Source: Phycisphaerales bacterium (GTDB lineage Bacteria; Planctomycetota; Phycisphaerae; Phycisphaerales; UBA5793). From it: a DNA stretch of 64,000 nucleotides. Of the stretch, positions 16,847 through 27,935 are shown in pieces (the stretch's first letter is position 1; each line of letters begins with the position of its first letter). A model generated the notes under the pieces. It saw only the letters and a program-made list of their open reading frames with translations. It made no database searches and was not told where the DNA came from. The translations under genes and the position numbers were made by a program. Location: positions 186,001 through 250,000 of the forward strand of contig JADZAS010000002.1 in NCBI GenBank assembly GCA_020852515.1. The letters run 5' to 3'.

Positions 16847-17845
16847 ATGCCTGCGTTTCCGTCTCTTCACCGTATCGCCGGGCGACTTGCGAGTGCCGCG
16901 GCGATTGTCGCGTGTTCAGCAGTCATGGCCGATGATCGCATCGCGCTGATCGGCGGGGATGTCATCCACGGCACGATCGTCGAACAGACGGAAGAGAACA
17001 TCATCTTCGAGCATGCCGTACTCGGCCGGATGGTGATTGAACGGACCAAGATCGAGTCGATCACGCTCGAGGGCGAGGAGCCGGCCGCGCCCACGCCCCA
17101 GCAGGCCCAGGCCGAAGGCCAGGCGGAAGCTGCAGCGCCCGGCGCGCCTGCCGAGCCGACCACGACGATCCAAGAGCAGACACCCGCACCGAATCCCTGG
17201 AAGTCGCGCTTCGAGGCAGGCTTCAACGGCAGCGAGGGTCGCACGGAAAAGCTCGATGCGCGCCTCACCTTCGCCACCGAGCGCCGCACCGAGGAGACGC
17301 GCCTGGCGTTTGATACCAACTACCGCACCGCCACATCGCGCGGAGATCGCACGCAGAACAAATTCGACGCGGGCGGCATTCACGACTGGTATTTTCCCGA
17401 GTCGCCGTGGCTTGCGTTCGTTCAGGGCCGTCTGGAGTACGATGAGTTCGCCGCCTATGACCAGCGCTACTCGGCGGGCGGCGGCCTTGGGTACACCTTC
17501 GTCAAGGATGACAAGACCGAACTTGTCGGCCGCGTCGGCCTCGGCGGCTCGCTCGAGAATGGCGGGCCCAACGACGGCGAGATCACGCCCGAAGGCATCC
17601 TCAAACTCGATCTCACCCACCACTTCAGCGAGATTACGAGCATCGTCGCGGGCGCCGAGTATTACCCCGACCTGAGCGAGTTCGGCGACTACCGCGCTGT
17701 CCTCAGCGCCGCCATCGAGACCAAACTCTCCGTCGGCAGCCCGGCCAGCCTGAAGTTCGGCGTGCGCCAGGAGTTCGAGGAGTACCAGGACTCAGACCGC
17801 GAAGACCTGCTCGAGTTCTTCGGCCTGTTCGTGGTGGAGTTCTGA
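16847..17845 (+). CDS. DUF481 (YdiY-like) outer-membrane beta-barrel protein
   Basis: A 332-aa exported protein. The N-terminal signal ends near residue 28 ('SAVMA'). It is followed by a small beta domain of a type common in planctomycetes ('GDVIHGTIVEQTEENIIFEHAVLGRMVIERTKI'), a Pro/Ala/Gln-rich linker (about 80-115) and a C-terminal region of alternating beta strands matching DUF481. That region includes 'WKSRFEAGFNGSEGRTEKLDARLTFATERR' and ends in aromatic 'FFGLFVVEF', as in barrels inserted by Bam. The role of the family is unclear; E. coli YdiY is acid-induced. It is divergent from the TPR/recX operon with 105 bases between. Confidence 0.8.
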   Translation: MPAFPSLHRIAGRLASAAAIVACSAVMADDRIALIGGDVIHGTIVEQTEENIIFEHAVLGRMVIERTKIESITLEGEEPAAPTPQQAQAEGQAEAAAPGAPAEPTTTIQEQTPAPNPWKSRFEAGFNGSEGRTEKLDARLTFATERRTEETRLAFDTNYRTATSRGDRTQNKFDAGGIHDWYFPESPWLAFVQGRLEYDEFAAYDQRYSAGGGLGYTFVKDDKTELVGRVGLGGSLENGGPNDGEITPEGILKLDLTHHFSEITSIVAGAEYYPDLSEFGDYRAVLSAAIETKLSVGSPASLKFGVRQEFEEYQDSDREDLLEFFGLFVVEF

Positions 17846-17854
17846 GCGGCGGAT

Positions 17855-18121
17855 TCAATCCACGTCGATGAGGTTGACGAACGTGCTGACTTCCTCCGCG
17901 GTCACAACGCCTCTGGACACCAGCAGTCGGATCAGCGAGCTGACGTAGAGTTTGAGCTGTTCGTTCTCCTGCCTGAGTTCTGCAATCTCGATGTTCTGTG
18001 AATGATCGACGCCTTGCTTGCTCCGCAGCGCGGACTTGAGCCTCTCGACGTCGCGCTCGGTGTCTGCGATGTCGAGGCGGTTTCCGATGTCGCCCAGCAG
18101 CAGTGTTCTTCCCCAGCCCAT
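17855..18121 (-). CDS. Small coiled-coil protein, function unknown
   Basis: An 88-aa protein with no recognised family. Residues of about 19-60 form an amphipathic coiled coil ('DTERDVERLKSALRSKQG', 'QNIEIAELRQENEQLKLYVSSLIRLL'), and the tail 'RGVVTAEEVSTFVNLIDVD' looks like a short helix-turn-helix or capping segment. There is no signal or membrane segment. A very strong ribosome site (AGGAGG) lies 4 bases before the ATG, with an inverted repeat two bases further upstream. It ends 9 bases from the convergent DUF481 gene. Confidence 0.75.
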   Translation of the reverse strand: MGWGRTLLLGDIGNRLDIADTERDVERLKSALRSKQGVDHSQNIEIAELRQENEQLKLYVSSLIRLLVSRGVVTAEEVSTFVNLIDVD

Positions 18122-18125
18122 GGCA

Positions 18126-18164
18126 ACCTCCTGAGATCCACGCCTGACAACACAGGGCGTGGAT
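18126..18164 (-). promoter_or_regulatory. Ribosome site abutted by a 9-bp leader hairpin
   Basis: In the leader of the coiled-coil gene, the perfect inverted repeat ATCCACGCC/GGCGTGGAT (18156-18164 and 18136-18144, 11-base loop) stands immediately before the AGGAGG at 18126-18131. It could be an operator or a translational control hairpin. The start codon itself is not in the stem. Confidence 0.45.
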
Positions 18165-18251
18165 GGACAATCCAGACTGCCTGATCAATAGTCGCGCTCC
18201 CTGCGGAAGGCTAAGCACCGACATTCCGATTGCCGGTCGTTCTGAAACGCA

Positions 18252-18280
18252 CCAACCGCCGGCGCGGGGCCGGCGGTTGG
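18252..18280 (-). terminator. GC-rich hairpin after clpC
   Basis: A perfect 12-bp stem (18252-18263 with 18269-18280) and a 5-base loop lie 55 bases after the clpC stop. On the minus strand it is followed only by TGCGTTTC, so the T tract is poor. It is the likely end of the clpC transcript. Confidence 0.6.
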
Positions 18281-18334
18281 GGGTGAGGGAAACCTTTTGG
18301 GATGGTGCGGCGCTGGGCCGCGGGATGAAATCGT

Positions 18335-20920
<2,586 letters not shown>

Positions 20921-21271
20921 GGTTTCTCCTCACTGGTGCGGATGCACCTGGCCTTCATACGTCCCATTCCTTGGAACGGTTCTAACTTATCGGCTCCGCG
21001 CAATCCTAGGGGCCATGAGGCCGGTTTGCGGGCAGCCAAACCCCCACCAACCGCCAATCAGGAGCGCGACCCCGTGTATTTATCGGTTTTTGGGGCGGCG
21101 GGATCGACGCGGGGCCGGGTGGCGGGTGGAAATCGGAAGGATCGGAGACGGGGCCCACACCGGATGCGGCGGTTCGGAATTGCCAGCCGGCGAAACCGGC
21201 GCGCGAGCGGGTGCCCCTCCTCGCCGCTCCGGGCGATGTGTGCCGGGGGTTTGGGATCGCTCGTCATGCAA
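20921..21271. other. Noncoding region upstream of clpC
   Basis: A 351-base gap between the clpC start and the first multi-hairpin repeat. It has no credible ORF. It holds GC-rich stretches and a small hairpin (GCCGG/CCGGC near 21184-21198). The clpC promoter should lie within about 100 bases of 20920 on the minus strand, but no confident -35/-10 pair was seen. Confidence 0.5.
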
Positions 21272-21533
21272 GATGGCTTGCACGCCGACGGCGTGATCGT
21301 CAGTAGCCGGGCGGTGAAGCGAGTCTTCGAGCGCCACCCTCGGAAGGCGATGCGTATTCCTCTGAACTCCGAAGGAGTTCTCGTGGGGTGCGGCGCGCAA
21401 CGGACGCGATGCGCGGCCGCACGATACGAGCACCCCTTCAGGGTGCGATCTATTGCCGGCGACACAACCGGGGGTCGCGCTCGCATGCGCTCCCTGGACC
21501 CCCGTCTAGGCGCGATGAGGCCTTTGGCCTCGA
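21272..21533 (+). repeat. Multi-hairpin dispersed repeat, copy A (262 bp)
   Basis: It aligns end to end with 23078-23338 in the same orientation, at roughly 80 percent identity by eye. It is built from a chain of short palindromes, most closed by GAAG, TTCG or similar loops: CACGCCGACGGCGTG, an imperfect CCGGGCGGTG...CGCCACCC stem, GAACTCCGAAGGAGTTC, CACCCCTTCAGGGTG and AGGCCTTTGGCCT. Stem substitutions tend to be compensated between copies. No coding frame is shared. It resembles REP/BIME-like elements; no transposase lies nearby. Confidence 0.8.
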
Positions 21534-21576
21534 CGCAAGACATTTCGCTCGCCGTCACACCCGCGCTCGCCACGAA

Positions 21577-22935
21577 TCATTCGAACGTCCACGTCACGGT
21601 GTGGCTGATTTCGCACTCGAAGGGTGCGATGGCCTGCATGCGGATGGTGCGGCCGCGGGCGTAGGGCGGGATGAACGTCGTGAACGTCGCGACGCCATTT
21701 TCATCGGCGCGGACCATCGGCAGTGCATGCGGGTCGCGGATGAGCAGTGTCCCGCCGGGGCAGGTCGGCCGAATCTTTTGTGCGCCTTCCTGCGTGCCCC
21801 AGACGAGAACAACCCGCTGATCGGGTTGAAGGCCCGTGATGGTCACGGTGTTTTTCCTGCCGGCGCGGCCCGGCACGGGGTTCGAGAGTTCAAACCGATA
21901 CGGCGTCACCAGCAGCGCCCGCTGCCGCCCGTCGTCGTATTCGCCGACGACGGCCATCTGGCCCGCGTCGTTGATGTCCTTGGCACTGACCAGTCGGAGG
22001 TCAGAGTATCGAGGAATCCAGTCGTTCAGGTCATGCACCGTGAACTCGGAATTGACCCGCTCCCAAATGACCGCATGCTGCTGGCCGTTGATGCAGCGCG
22101 GATCCGGGTTGGACTCGCCGGCGACCACGCCGAGATTGTTGATTGCCCATGGCGATGCGCCACATGTGCCGATGCGAGGTAGCGATCTTCGCACTCCGTT
22201 GGACCAGTGGAAGGCTCCGAACAACTGGATTGAACCCACGACTTCCGTCCAGTCATTGACGGCCGTCGCGCTGCCTCCCTGGTCGAACGGTTCGCCGCCC
22301 ACATCGATGGACTGACCGTCGCGCCAGAGAGTGGGGCGCGTAACGCCGAGTTGGTTTCGCTCTGTGCCGACAACGTGTCCGAGGTTGTTGATAGCGTCCG
22401 CCCAGCTTCTCTCAGCGCCTACCCGAATCGGCTGTTCGCCCTGCCAGACGGTGCTGTATGTGACGACGGCACCGCTGATACCCGTAGAGCGGCAATGTGG
22501 CCAAGGGCGATCGTCAACGGCATGAGCCTCACTCGAGTCCGTTCCGGGAATCGGCGGTAGCAGGTGGATTCCCTGGGACACAGTCCATGCAACAGCGCGC
22601 CAGGCCAATCCTTGACTCGGGATCGCGTAGCCCACAACCACGCCGCCCGCGCCGATATCGGCGCACCCAAAGCGATCGAAACCAGGAACCGGAGGCACGA
22701 CCAATGTGTCGCCGTTGATCCAGACGAAGTAGGTACCAGGCGTAGTGTTCGAGAGAATCAGGAACCGGCCGAAATCGTCCATCGCTTCGGCAGACGTACT
22801 ACTGTGTCCTTCCAGCGGTCGGATCTCGATCACGTCGTAGCCGATCACACCCGAAGGTTGCGCGGCTGCGACACCGGCAACCGCGGCGAAAGACCCGCAC
22901 ACGATCAGCCGTCGAATCGAGTTTCGGACCGGCAT
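21577..22935 (-). CDS. Secreted HAF-repeat-type protein
   Basis: A 452-aa protein with a Sec signal (residues 1-25, ending 'GVAAAQ'). The central part has repeated units of the extracellular HAF/'A-x-N-x-x-G-x-V-x-G' type: 'ADAINNLGHVVGTERN', 'ATAVNDWTEVVGSIQ', 'PWAINNLGVVAGESN' and 'AKDINDAGQMAVVGEY', each followed by a Trp-containing strand. The last about 100 residues are a beta domain ('LSNPVPGRAGRKNTVTITG'). One unit near 22500-22535 is odd: the in-frame text reads 'AVDDRPWPHCRSTG', while the +1 frame reads 'ALGHIA', the expected repeat core, so two compensating frame changes may have occurred. The gene is bracketed by the two direct repeats. Function unknown; probably surface-exposed. 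Confidence 0.7.
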   Translation of the reverse strand: MPVRNSIRRLIVCGSFAAVAGVAAAQPSGVIGYDVIEIRPLEGHSSTSAEAMDDFGRFLILSNTTPGTYFVWINGDTLVVPPVPGFDRFGCADIGAGGVVVGYAIPSQGLAWRAVAWTVSQGIHLLPPIPGTDSSEAHAVDDRPWPHCRSTGISGAVVTYSTVWQGEQPIRVGAERSWADAINNLGHVVGTERNQLGVTRPTLWRDGQSIDVGGEPFDQGGSATAVNDWTEVVGSIQLFGAFHWSNGVRRSLPRIGTCGASPWAINNLGVVAGESNPDPRCINGQQHAVIWERVNSEFTVHDLNDWIPRYSDLRLVSAKDINDAGQMAVVGEYDDGRQRALLVTPYRFELSNPVPGRAGRKNTVTITGLQPDQRVVLVWGTQEGAQKIRPTCPGGTLLIRDPHALPMVRADENGVATFTTFIPPYARGRTIRMQAIAPFECEISHTVTWTFE

Positions 22936-23077
22936 GCCCCGCCTCCCCTTGCGATGCGTTCACGACAAGTCTACATCAGAATCGAGGCGTTGAGTCGGTT
23001 TACAGGCGGAATCGGACCCCGTTTTTGCACGCGCTTGGCCGGCGCGCGCCCGGTGCTCAATCTCGCCTGCCCGTTCG
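22936..23077. other. Noncoding region upstream of the HAF-type gene
   Basis: A 142-base gap between the HAF-type gene start and repeat copy B. No ORF or clear promoter pair was seen. With the repeat and the 128 bases to the next stop it forms a noncoding block of 531 bases. Confidence 0.5.
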
Positions 23078-23338
23078 GATGGCTTTTACGCCGAAGGCGT
23101 GATCGTCAGTAGCCGGGCGGTGGAGCGAGTCTTCGAGCGCCACCCCCGGAAGGCGAAGCGAATGTTCCTGAACTCCGAAGGAGTTCTCGTGGCGTGAAGC
23201 GCGCGACCCGCGTGAAGCGTGCCGCACGATACGAGCACCCCTTCGGGGTGCAACGCGTCTGCGCCCGGCAGTCCGGGGGCCGCGCTCGCTTGCGCTCCCT
23301 GGACCCGCGTCTACTCGCGATGAGGCCTTCGGCCTCGA
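23078..23338 (+). repeat. Multi-hairpin dispersed repeat, copy B (261 bp)
   Basis: The second copy of the element at 21272-21533, same orientation. Its palindromes are cleaner: ACGCCGAAGGCGT, CCGGGCGGTGG...GCCACCCCCGG, GAACTCCGAAGGAGTTC, CACCCCTTCGGGGTG and GAGGCCTTCGGCCTC. Every perfect hairpin has a GAAG or TTCG-type loop, which is very stable in RNA. It lies between the convergent-facing ends of no genes; both neighbours are minus strand. Confidence 0.8.
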
Positions 23339-23466
23339 AGTCGGGAGGTCACGCATGGTTTGAGGACGATCTCGCCTGCCCGCTCGCACACCGCATCCAA
23401 AGCGGACTGCGGTGCGGCGCCCCGGCGATCCATCAAGAGATCGCGCGGCGCGGCGTTGCGAGCAGA

Positions 23467-24480
23467 CTACAGCAGCGAGCCGGTGGTGGCGCCGCCATTG
23501 AGCAGCACGTGGCCGGCGGGCTCGAGGTCATCGCGATCGCTCGATCGCACCGCCACGCGGAAGCCTGGCCGCAGCGCGGCGGACGCCCATTGCCCCTGCG
23601 GGGTCAATGCAATCAGACCCACCTGGTGATCGGCGACGATGTCGCACGAGTCGATGATGCGCTCGATCACCTGACTCGCCGCCTGGGCCGGGGAGCAGCC
23701 GGATCGCATGAGTTCGACGGCCAGGAACGTGCCGCAGGTGCGCATGAGCAGTTCGCCCGTCCCGGTGGCCACGGCTGCGCCGACGCGGGGATCGACGTAG
23801 AGTCCGTGGCCGATGATCGGCGAATCGCCCACGCGGCCGGGGACTTTGAACGCCATGCCGCTCGTCGAGCACGCGCCGGCTAGCACGCCGGCCGCGTCGA
23901 TGGCCAGCACGCCGACGGTGTCGTGCCGCCGATTGTGCGGCAGGGATTCGTCGGCGGCAATCCGCTGTTTGTCATCGCCGGCGGCGTCGCCTTCGACGCC
24001 GCGCCGCTCTTCGACGTTGCGCGGTGGCAGCCAGCCGCGGTAGCGCTCGCCGGTGAGCTGGGCCGGATCAGCCTTCCACTTCTCCCACACCTGTCGCGCT
24101 TCATCGGTGAGCAGATCGGAGCGCTCGAAGCCTTCTCGGCGAGCGAATTCGTCGGCTCCGGAACCGGCGAGCAGCAGGTGGTGCGTGCGCTCCATCACCC
24201 GCCGCGCGATCGAAACCGGGTAGTTGTGCTCGCGCACGAAGCAGACGCCGGCGCAGCGGCGCGGCGAGAGCATGATGCAGCCATCGAGGCTCACGCGGCC
24301 GGAGGCATCGGGCAGTCCGCCGAGGCCGACGGAATCGACACCGGGGTCGGCATCGATGGCGATGCAGGCGCGCTCGACGGCGTCGAGCGCCGAGCCGCCC
24401 GCGCTGAGCACCTCCCAGCCGACGGCGTTGGCGCGGCGGCCGAAAGACCAGGTGGAGAGGATGATCGGCTGAGCCGCCAC
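23467..24480 (-). CDS. N4-(beta-N-acetylglucosaminyl)-L-asparaginase family hydrolase
   Basis: A 337-aa Ntn-hydrolase of the glycosylasparaginase/isoaspartyl-peptidase family. It opens with 'ILSTWSFGRRANAVGWEVLSAGGSALDAVE', has 'VGLGGLPDASGRVSLDGCIM', and the self-cleavage site before the nucleophilic Thr in 'HDTVGVLAID'. It is followed by 'GACSTSGMAFKVPGRVGDSPIIGHGLYVD' and 'ATGTGELLMR'. The proenzyme cleaves itself to free the Thr, then releases aspartate from glycosyl-Asn or similar. There is no evident signal peptide. It lies 12 bases after the M16-like lipoprotein gene, so the two are cotranscribed; a joint role in glycopeptide turnover is inference. Confidence 0.88.
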   Translation of the reverse strand: MAAQPIILSTWSFGRRANAVGWEVLSAGGSALDAVERACIAIDADPGVDSVGLGGLPDASGRVSLDGCIMLSPRRCAGVCFVREHNYPVSIARRVMERTHHLLLAGSGADEFARREGFERSDLLTDEARQVWEKWKADPAQLTGERYRGWLPPRNVEERRGVEGDAAGDDKQRIAADESLPHNRRHDTVGVLAIDAAGVLAGACSTSGMAFKVPGRVGDSPIIGHGLYVDPRVGAAVATGTGELLMRTCGTFLAVELMRSGCSPAQAASQVIERIIDSCDIVADHQVGLIALTPQGQWASAALRPGFRVAVRSSDRDDLEPAGHVLLNGGATTGSLL

Positions 24481-24492
24481 GCAGCGCCCCCG

Positions 24493-25899
24493 CTACTCGC
24501 CGTTGAGGATGAACAGAGCGCGGTTGCCGTCGGCAAAGTATTTGTCGCGAGCGGCGGTGAGGTCCTTCGGATCCATGCGCTGGAGTTTCGTGCGGTAACC
24601 ATCCCAGAACGCGCTGTCGCCGTACATGGCGCGAAAGCCGGTGGCGTAGGCGATGGTGTACAGCAGGCCGGGCTGGTGGGCGAGTTCATCGACCACGCCG
24701 CCGCGCAGCGGCGCGCCGAGCTGCCAATCGAGCGCGCCCAGCGTGCGGAGCGCATCGGCGTGGGTGTTGCGGCGGTTCTTGATCTTGGCGTCCCAGTAGC
24801 CCAGAGCCTGCGCCGGCCCCTTGGGGTAGCGCCAGGCGTGCGGCGTGATGTAGGCGGCGCGCGGGTCGAGCAGCATGTCATACTGGAACTCGATGCGGCT
24901 CTGCGAACCCTGAAGAGTCGCGGCGTCGCGCATGAGTGCGCGGCTGACGGTGAGGAAGGCGGGATGATCAGGGCTGGTGATCGCGGGCGCGAAGAACGCG
25001 GCCACGCCGTGCGGCCGGTTGCCGGGCAGGCCGCTCGAATCGAGCACATCCCGCGCCACGGCCCCGACGGGACGCACGGTGACGGGGAAGTCCGGCCGGG
25101 CCCCGCTGGGCAGCGAGCCGAATGCCTTGTCGGTCGCGGCGTTGAGGCCGATGCGGCTCACGTCGCCGGCGAGCACCACCGTCACGTTGCCGCCGGTGAT
25201 CCGCTGCTGCCACTCGCGCAGGACTCGATCGGGCTGCAGGCGGGCGAGGCGAATCGGGTCGATGCCGCGCGGCGCATCGGTGTCGTGGCGGAACGACTTG
25301 GCGACAAGCCAGGACATCGGTTTGACGAGCGGCTGATCGTCGAAGAGCGCTTTCATCTCCGCTTCGATCGAGCCCGTTTCGCGCGAGATGTCTTCGGCGG
25401 TGACGTTGAGCGTGCGCACGCGGCGGGCGATGGCCTCGATCTCCTGGGCCGCGGCTTCCGAAGGCGCGACCACGCCGTAGACGCTCATGGCGTCGTAGGA
25501 GCGAATGTTCCAGCCGGCGGGGTACAACTCATTGAGTTGCTTCACGCTGCGCGGCGGAGCATCCTGCGAGGCGCAGGTCATCAGCAGCCGGTCGAAGAGG
25601 CGCGAGAGTCCGGGCGCATCGGTCGGATCGTTGGATGAGCCGGATTCGAAGACGACGACGATGGCGGCTGATTCCACGCCGGCGATCGGCTGCGAGAGCA
25701 CGCGCACGCCGTTGGGCAGCGTCCGCTCGCTGACGATCTGCGGCGCCGGCGGTGTTTCAGTCTGCTCGGCGGACTCGACGGGAGTCTCCTCGTCCGTCGG
25801 GGGCGCTTCATCCTGGCGGGCCAGCGCCTGGCCCGAGCCGCAGGCGAGGAGCGACAGCAGCAACATCGCTGCGGCGAGAGTCTGGATTCGATCGTGCAT
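24493..25899 (-). CDS. M16 peptidase-like lipoprotein lacking the zinc motif
   Basis: The start is set at the ATG at 25899 (GGAGG nine bases ahead), giving 468 aa. The lipoprotein signal ends 'SLLAC' (Cys20), followed by a Glu/Pro/Thr-rich linker to about 55. The rest follows the M16 (pitrilysin/insulinase) fold: 'ERTLPNGVRVLSQPIAGVESAAIVVVFESGSSND'. However, where active enzymes have H-x-x-E-H, this reads R100-L-F-D103-R104, so it cannot bind zinc in the normal way. The second half carries 'GNVTVVLAGDV', typical of M16. Non-catalytic M16 partners usually pair with an active subunit; none is seen nearby. Cotranscribed with the asparaginase-like gene. Confidence 0.78.
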   Translation of the reverse strand: MHDRIQTLAAAMLLLSLLACGSGQALARQDEAPPTDEETPVESAEQTETPPAPQIVSERTLPNGVRVLSQPIAGVESAAIVVVFESGSSNDPTDAPGLSRLFDRLLMTCASQDAPPRSVKQLNELYPAGWNIRSYDAMSVYGVVAPSEAAAQEIEAIARRVRTLNVTAEDISRETGSIEAEMKALFDDQPLVKPMSWLVAKSFRHDTDAPRGIDPIRLARLQPDRVLREWQQRITGGNVTVVLAGDVSRIGLNAATDKAFGSLPSGARPDFPVTVRPVGAVARDVLDSSGLPGNRPHGVAAFFAPAITSPDHPAFLTVSRALMRDAATLQGSQSRIEFQYDMLLDPRAAYITPHAWRYPKGPAQALGYWDAKIKNRRNTHADALRTLGALDWQLGAPLRGGVVDELAHQPGLLYTIAYATGFRAMYGDSAFWDGYRTKLQRMDPKDLTAARDKYFADGNRALFILNGE

Positions 25900-26021
25900 G
25901 AAAAGGGGCCTCCGGTCGTGGCGCCGAAATCGGTGCGGAGGAAAGGATACGGCGCTGCCTGACCGGATGCGATAAAGCCGCTGCTCTGGCGAGATTACGT
26001 TTCCCCAGCGCAATTGAGCGT

Positions 26022-26051
26022 TTGGCAACGCTGGCGGGCGGCGACTACACT
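26022..26051 (+). promoter_or_regulatory. Promoter of argS (leaderless)
   Basis: TTGGCA (26022-26027), an 18-base spacer and TACACT (26046-26051) make a sigma-70-type promoter. The argS ATG at 26060 starts only 8 bases after the -10, where transcription should begin, and no Shine-Dalgarno sequence precedes it. The argS mRNA is therefore probably leaderless. Confidence 0.6.
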
Positions 26052-26059
26052 GCGGCCGC

Positions 26060-27880
26060 ATGGAAATCGATCCCATTGAACTGCTCGGCCGACGCTTCGT
26101 GGACGCCATCGTCGCCGCGTTCGGCGATGAATTCGCCGACTCCGATCCCCTGGTCCGGACGGCGCAGAACCCGCAGTTCGGTGACTTCCAGTCCAACGTG
26201 GCGATGGGTCTGGCCAAGCGCGTAGGCCGGCCGCCGCGCGAGGTGGCGGGGGCGATTCTCGAGCAGGCACGCCTGGAGGACCTGTGCGAGAAGCCGGAAA
26301 TCGCCGGGCCCGGATTTGTCAACCTGCGGCTGCGAGCTGATGCGCTGCCTCGCCTGCTCACGCAACTCGAAGCCGAGCTGGCGGCTGTCGCGGCAGCGAA
26401 GACACCCGCGGATGCGCCGCGCGTCGTGGTGGATCTCGTCGGCGTGAACATCGCCAAGCAGATGCACGTCGGGCACCTCCGCTCTTCGATCATCGGCGAC
26501 AGTCTGTGTCGCGTGCTCTCGCGCGTCGGCAATCAGGTGATCCCTCAGAACCACCTCGGTGACTGGGGCTTGCAGATCGCGATGGTGATCGCGTCGCTGC
26601 GGCGGCGGCACGTCGATCTCGATTCGCTTGATCTCGATGCGCTCGAAGCGGCCTATCGCGACGCCAACCTGGAGTGCAGGGCGGATCGGCAGGCGCTCGA
26701 GACGGCGCGGCGCATTAACGCGGGAGCGCACCGCATCGCAGAGTGGGAAGCACAGGTTGCCGGCGCCGAGCAGCGCCTCGATGAAGCCAAGAGCACGCTG
26801 GTGCGCCTGCAGCGCGGCGAAGGCGAGATCGTCGCCGCGTGGGAGAAGATCACCGCCATCACGCTTGCCGCGTGTTACGAGATCTACGACCTGCTTGATC
26901 TGACCGTGACCGAGGAACACAACCGCGGTGAGTCGTTCTATCGAGAGCGGCTCGGCCCGGTCGTCGATGCGTTCATCTCGAGCGGGATCGCCAAGGAGTC
27001 GCAGGGCGCGATCGTGGTCGAGATCGAAGGCGACGACACCCCCCTGCTGATTCGCAAATCCGACGGTGGATTTCTCTACGCGACGACCGATCTGGCCGCG
27101 ATCCGCTACCGCGTGCAGGAACTCGGCGCGCAGCGCGTGATCTACGTCGTGGATGCCCGGCAGCGCGATCATTTCCGCAAGGTGTTCGAAGCGGTGCGGC
27201 TGATCGGCTGGGATCAGTTGCCCGACGGCTCGCGCGCTGAGCTGCGTCACGTGCCCTTCGGCGCCGTGTGCGGCGAAGACGGCAAGCCGCTCAAGACCCG
27301 AAGCGGCGACAACATCAAGCTCAAGGACCTTCTGCTCGAAGCGATCCAGCGGGCCGGGGCCATCGTGCGCGAGAAGAACCCTGACCTGCCGCCCGACGAG
27401 CAGCACCAGGTCGCGCGGGCGGTGGGCATCGGCTCGGTGAAGTACGCGGACCTCTCGACCCAGTTGCAGAAGGACTACGTTTTCGCATGGGACCGGATGC
27501 TCGCCTTCGAAGGCAACACCGGCGCGTACTTGCAGAACCAGTACGTGCGGATCCGCTCCATCGGACGCAAGGCGCCCGACGACGTGCGCGGCGACGCGGC
27601 GTTTCTCATCGCGGCCGCGGAAGAGAAGGCCCTGGCGCTGGCGCTGCTGCGCTATCCGGGCACGCTGGCGAGCGTGGCGCAGACGCTCGAGCCGCATCGA
27701 CTGTGCCAGTATCTCTATGATCTGGCGGGCGCGTTCTCTGTCTTCTACACCCAGTGCCCCGTGCTCAAGGCTGAGACGAAGGAACTGCGCGATGCACGCA
27801 TCCGCCTGGCGCGGCTGACGGAGTCAATCCTCGCCGACGGACTGGGATTGCTGGGCATTCGCACGCTCGAGCGCATGTAG
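26060..27880 (+). CDS. argS: Arginyl-tRNA synthetase
   Basis: A 606-aa class I synthetase that charges tRNA-Arg. The N-terminal Add1 domain (about 1-115) is followed by the catalytic core with the HIGH-type 'NIAKQMHVGHLRSSIIGD', an insertion, 'LLIRKSDGGFLYATTDLAAIRYR', and 'FGAVCGEDGKPLKTRSGDNIKL', which stands where KMSKS lies in other class I enzymes. The C-terminal DALR anticodon-binding domain includes 'NTGAYLQNQYVRIRSIGRK' and ends at the usual methionine ('RTLERM'). It is divergent from the M16-like gene, with a likely leaderless start. Confidence 0.97.
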   Translation: MEIDPIELLGRRFVDAIVAAFGDEFADSDPLVRTAQNPQFGDFQSNVAMGLAKRVGRPPREVAGAILEQARLEDLCEKPEIAGPGFVNLRLRADALPRLLTQLEAELAAVAAAKTPADAPRVVVDLVGVNIAKQMHVGHLRSSIIGDSLCRVLSRVGNQVIPQNHLGDWGLQIAMVIASLRRRHVDLDSLDLDALEAAYRDANLECRADRQALETARRINAGAHRIAEWEAQVAGAEQRLDEAKSTLVRLQRGEGEIVAAWEKITAITLAACYEIYDLLDLTVTEEHNRGESFYRERLGPVVDAFISSGIAKESQGAIVVEIEGDDTPLLIRKSDGGFLYATTDLAAIRYRVQELGAQRVIYVVDARQRDHFRKVFEAVRLIGWDQLPDGSRAELRHVPFGAVCGEDGKPLKTRSGDNIKLKDLLLEAIQRAGAIVREKNPDLPPDEQHQVARAVGIGSVKYADLSTQLQKDYVFAWDRMLAFEGNTGAYLQNQYVRIRSIGRKAPDDVRGDAAFLIAAAEEKALALALLRYPGTLASVAQTLEPHRLCQYLYDLAGAFSVFYTQCPVLKAETKELRDARIRLARLTESILADGLGLLGIRTLERM

Positions 27881-27935
27881 AGGACGTATCACTGCGGAGA
27901 TCGCTGCGAGCGGGCTTCGCGTTAGGAACACTTCG

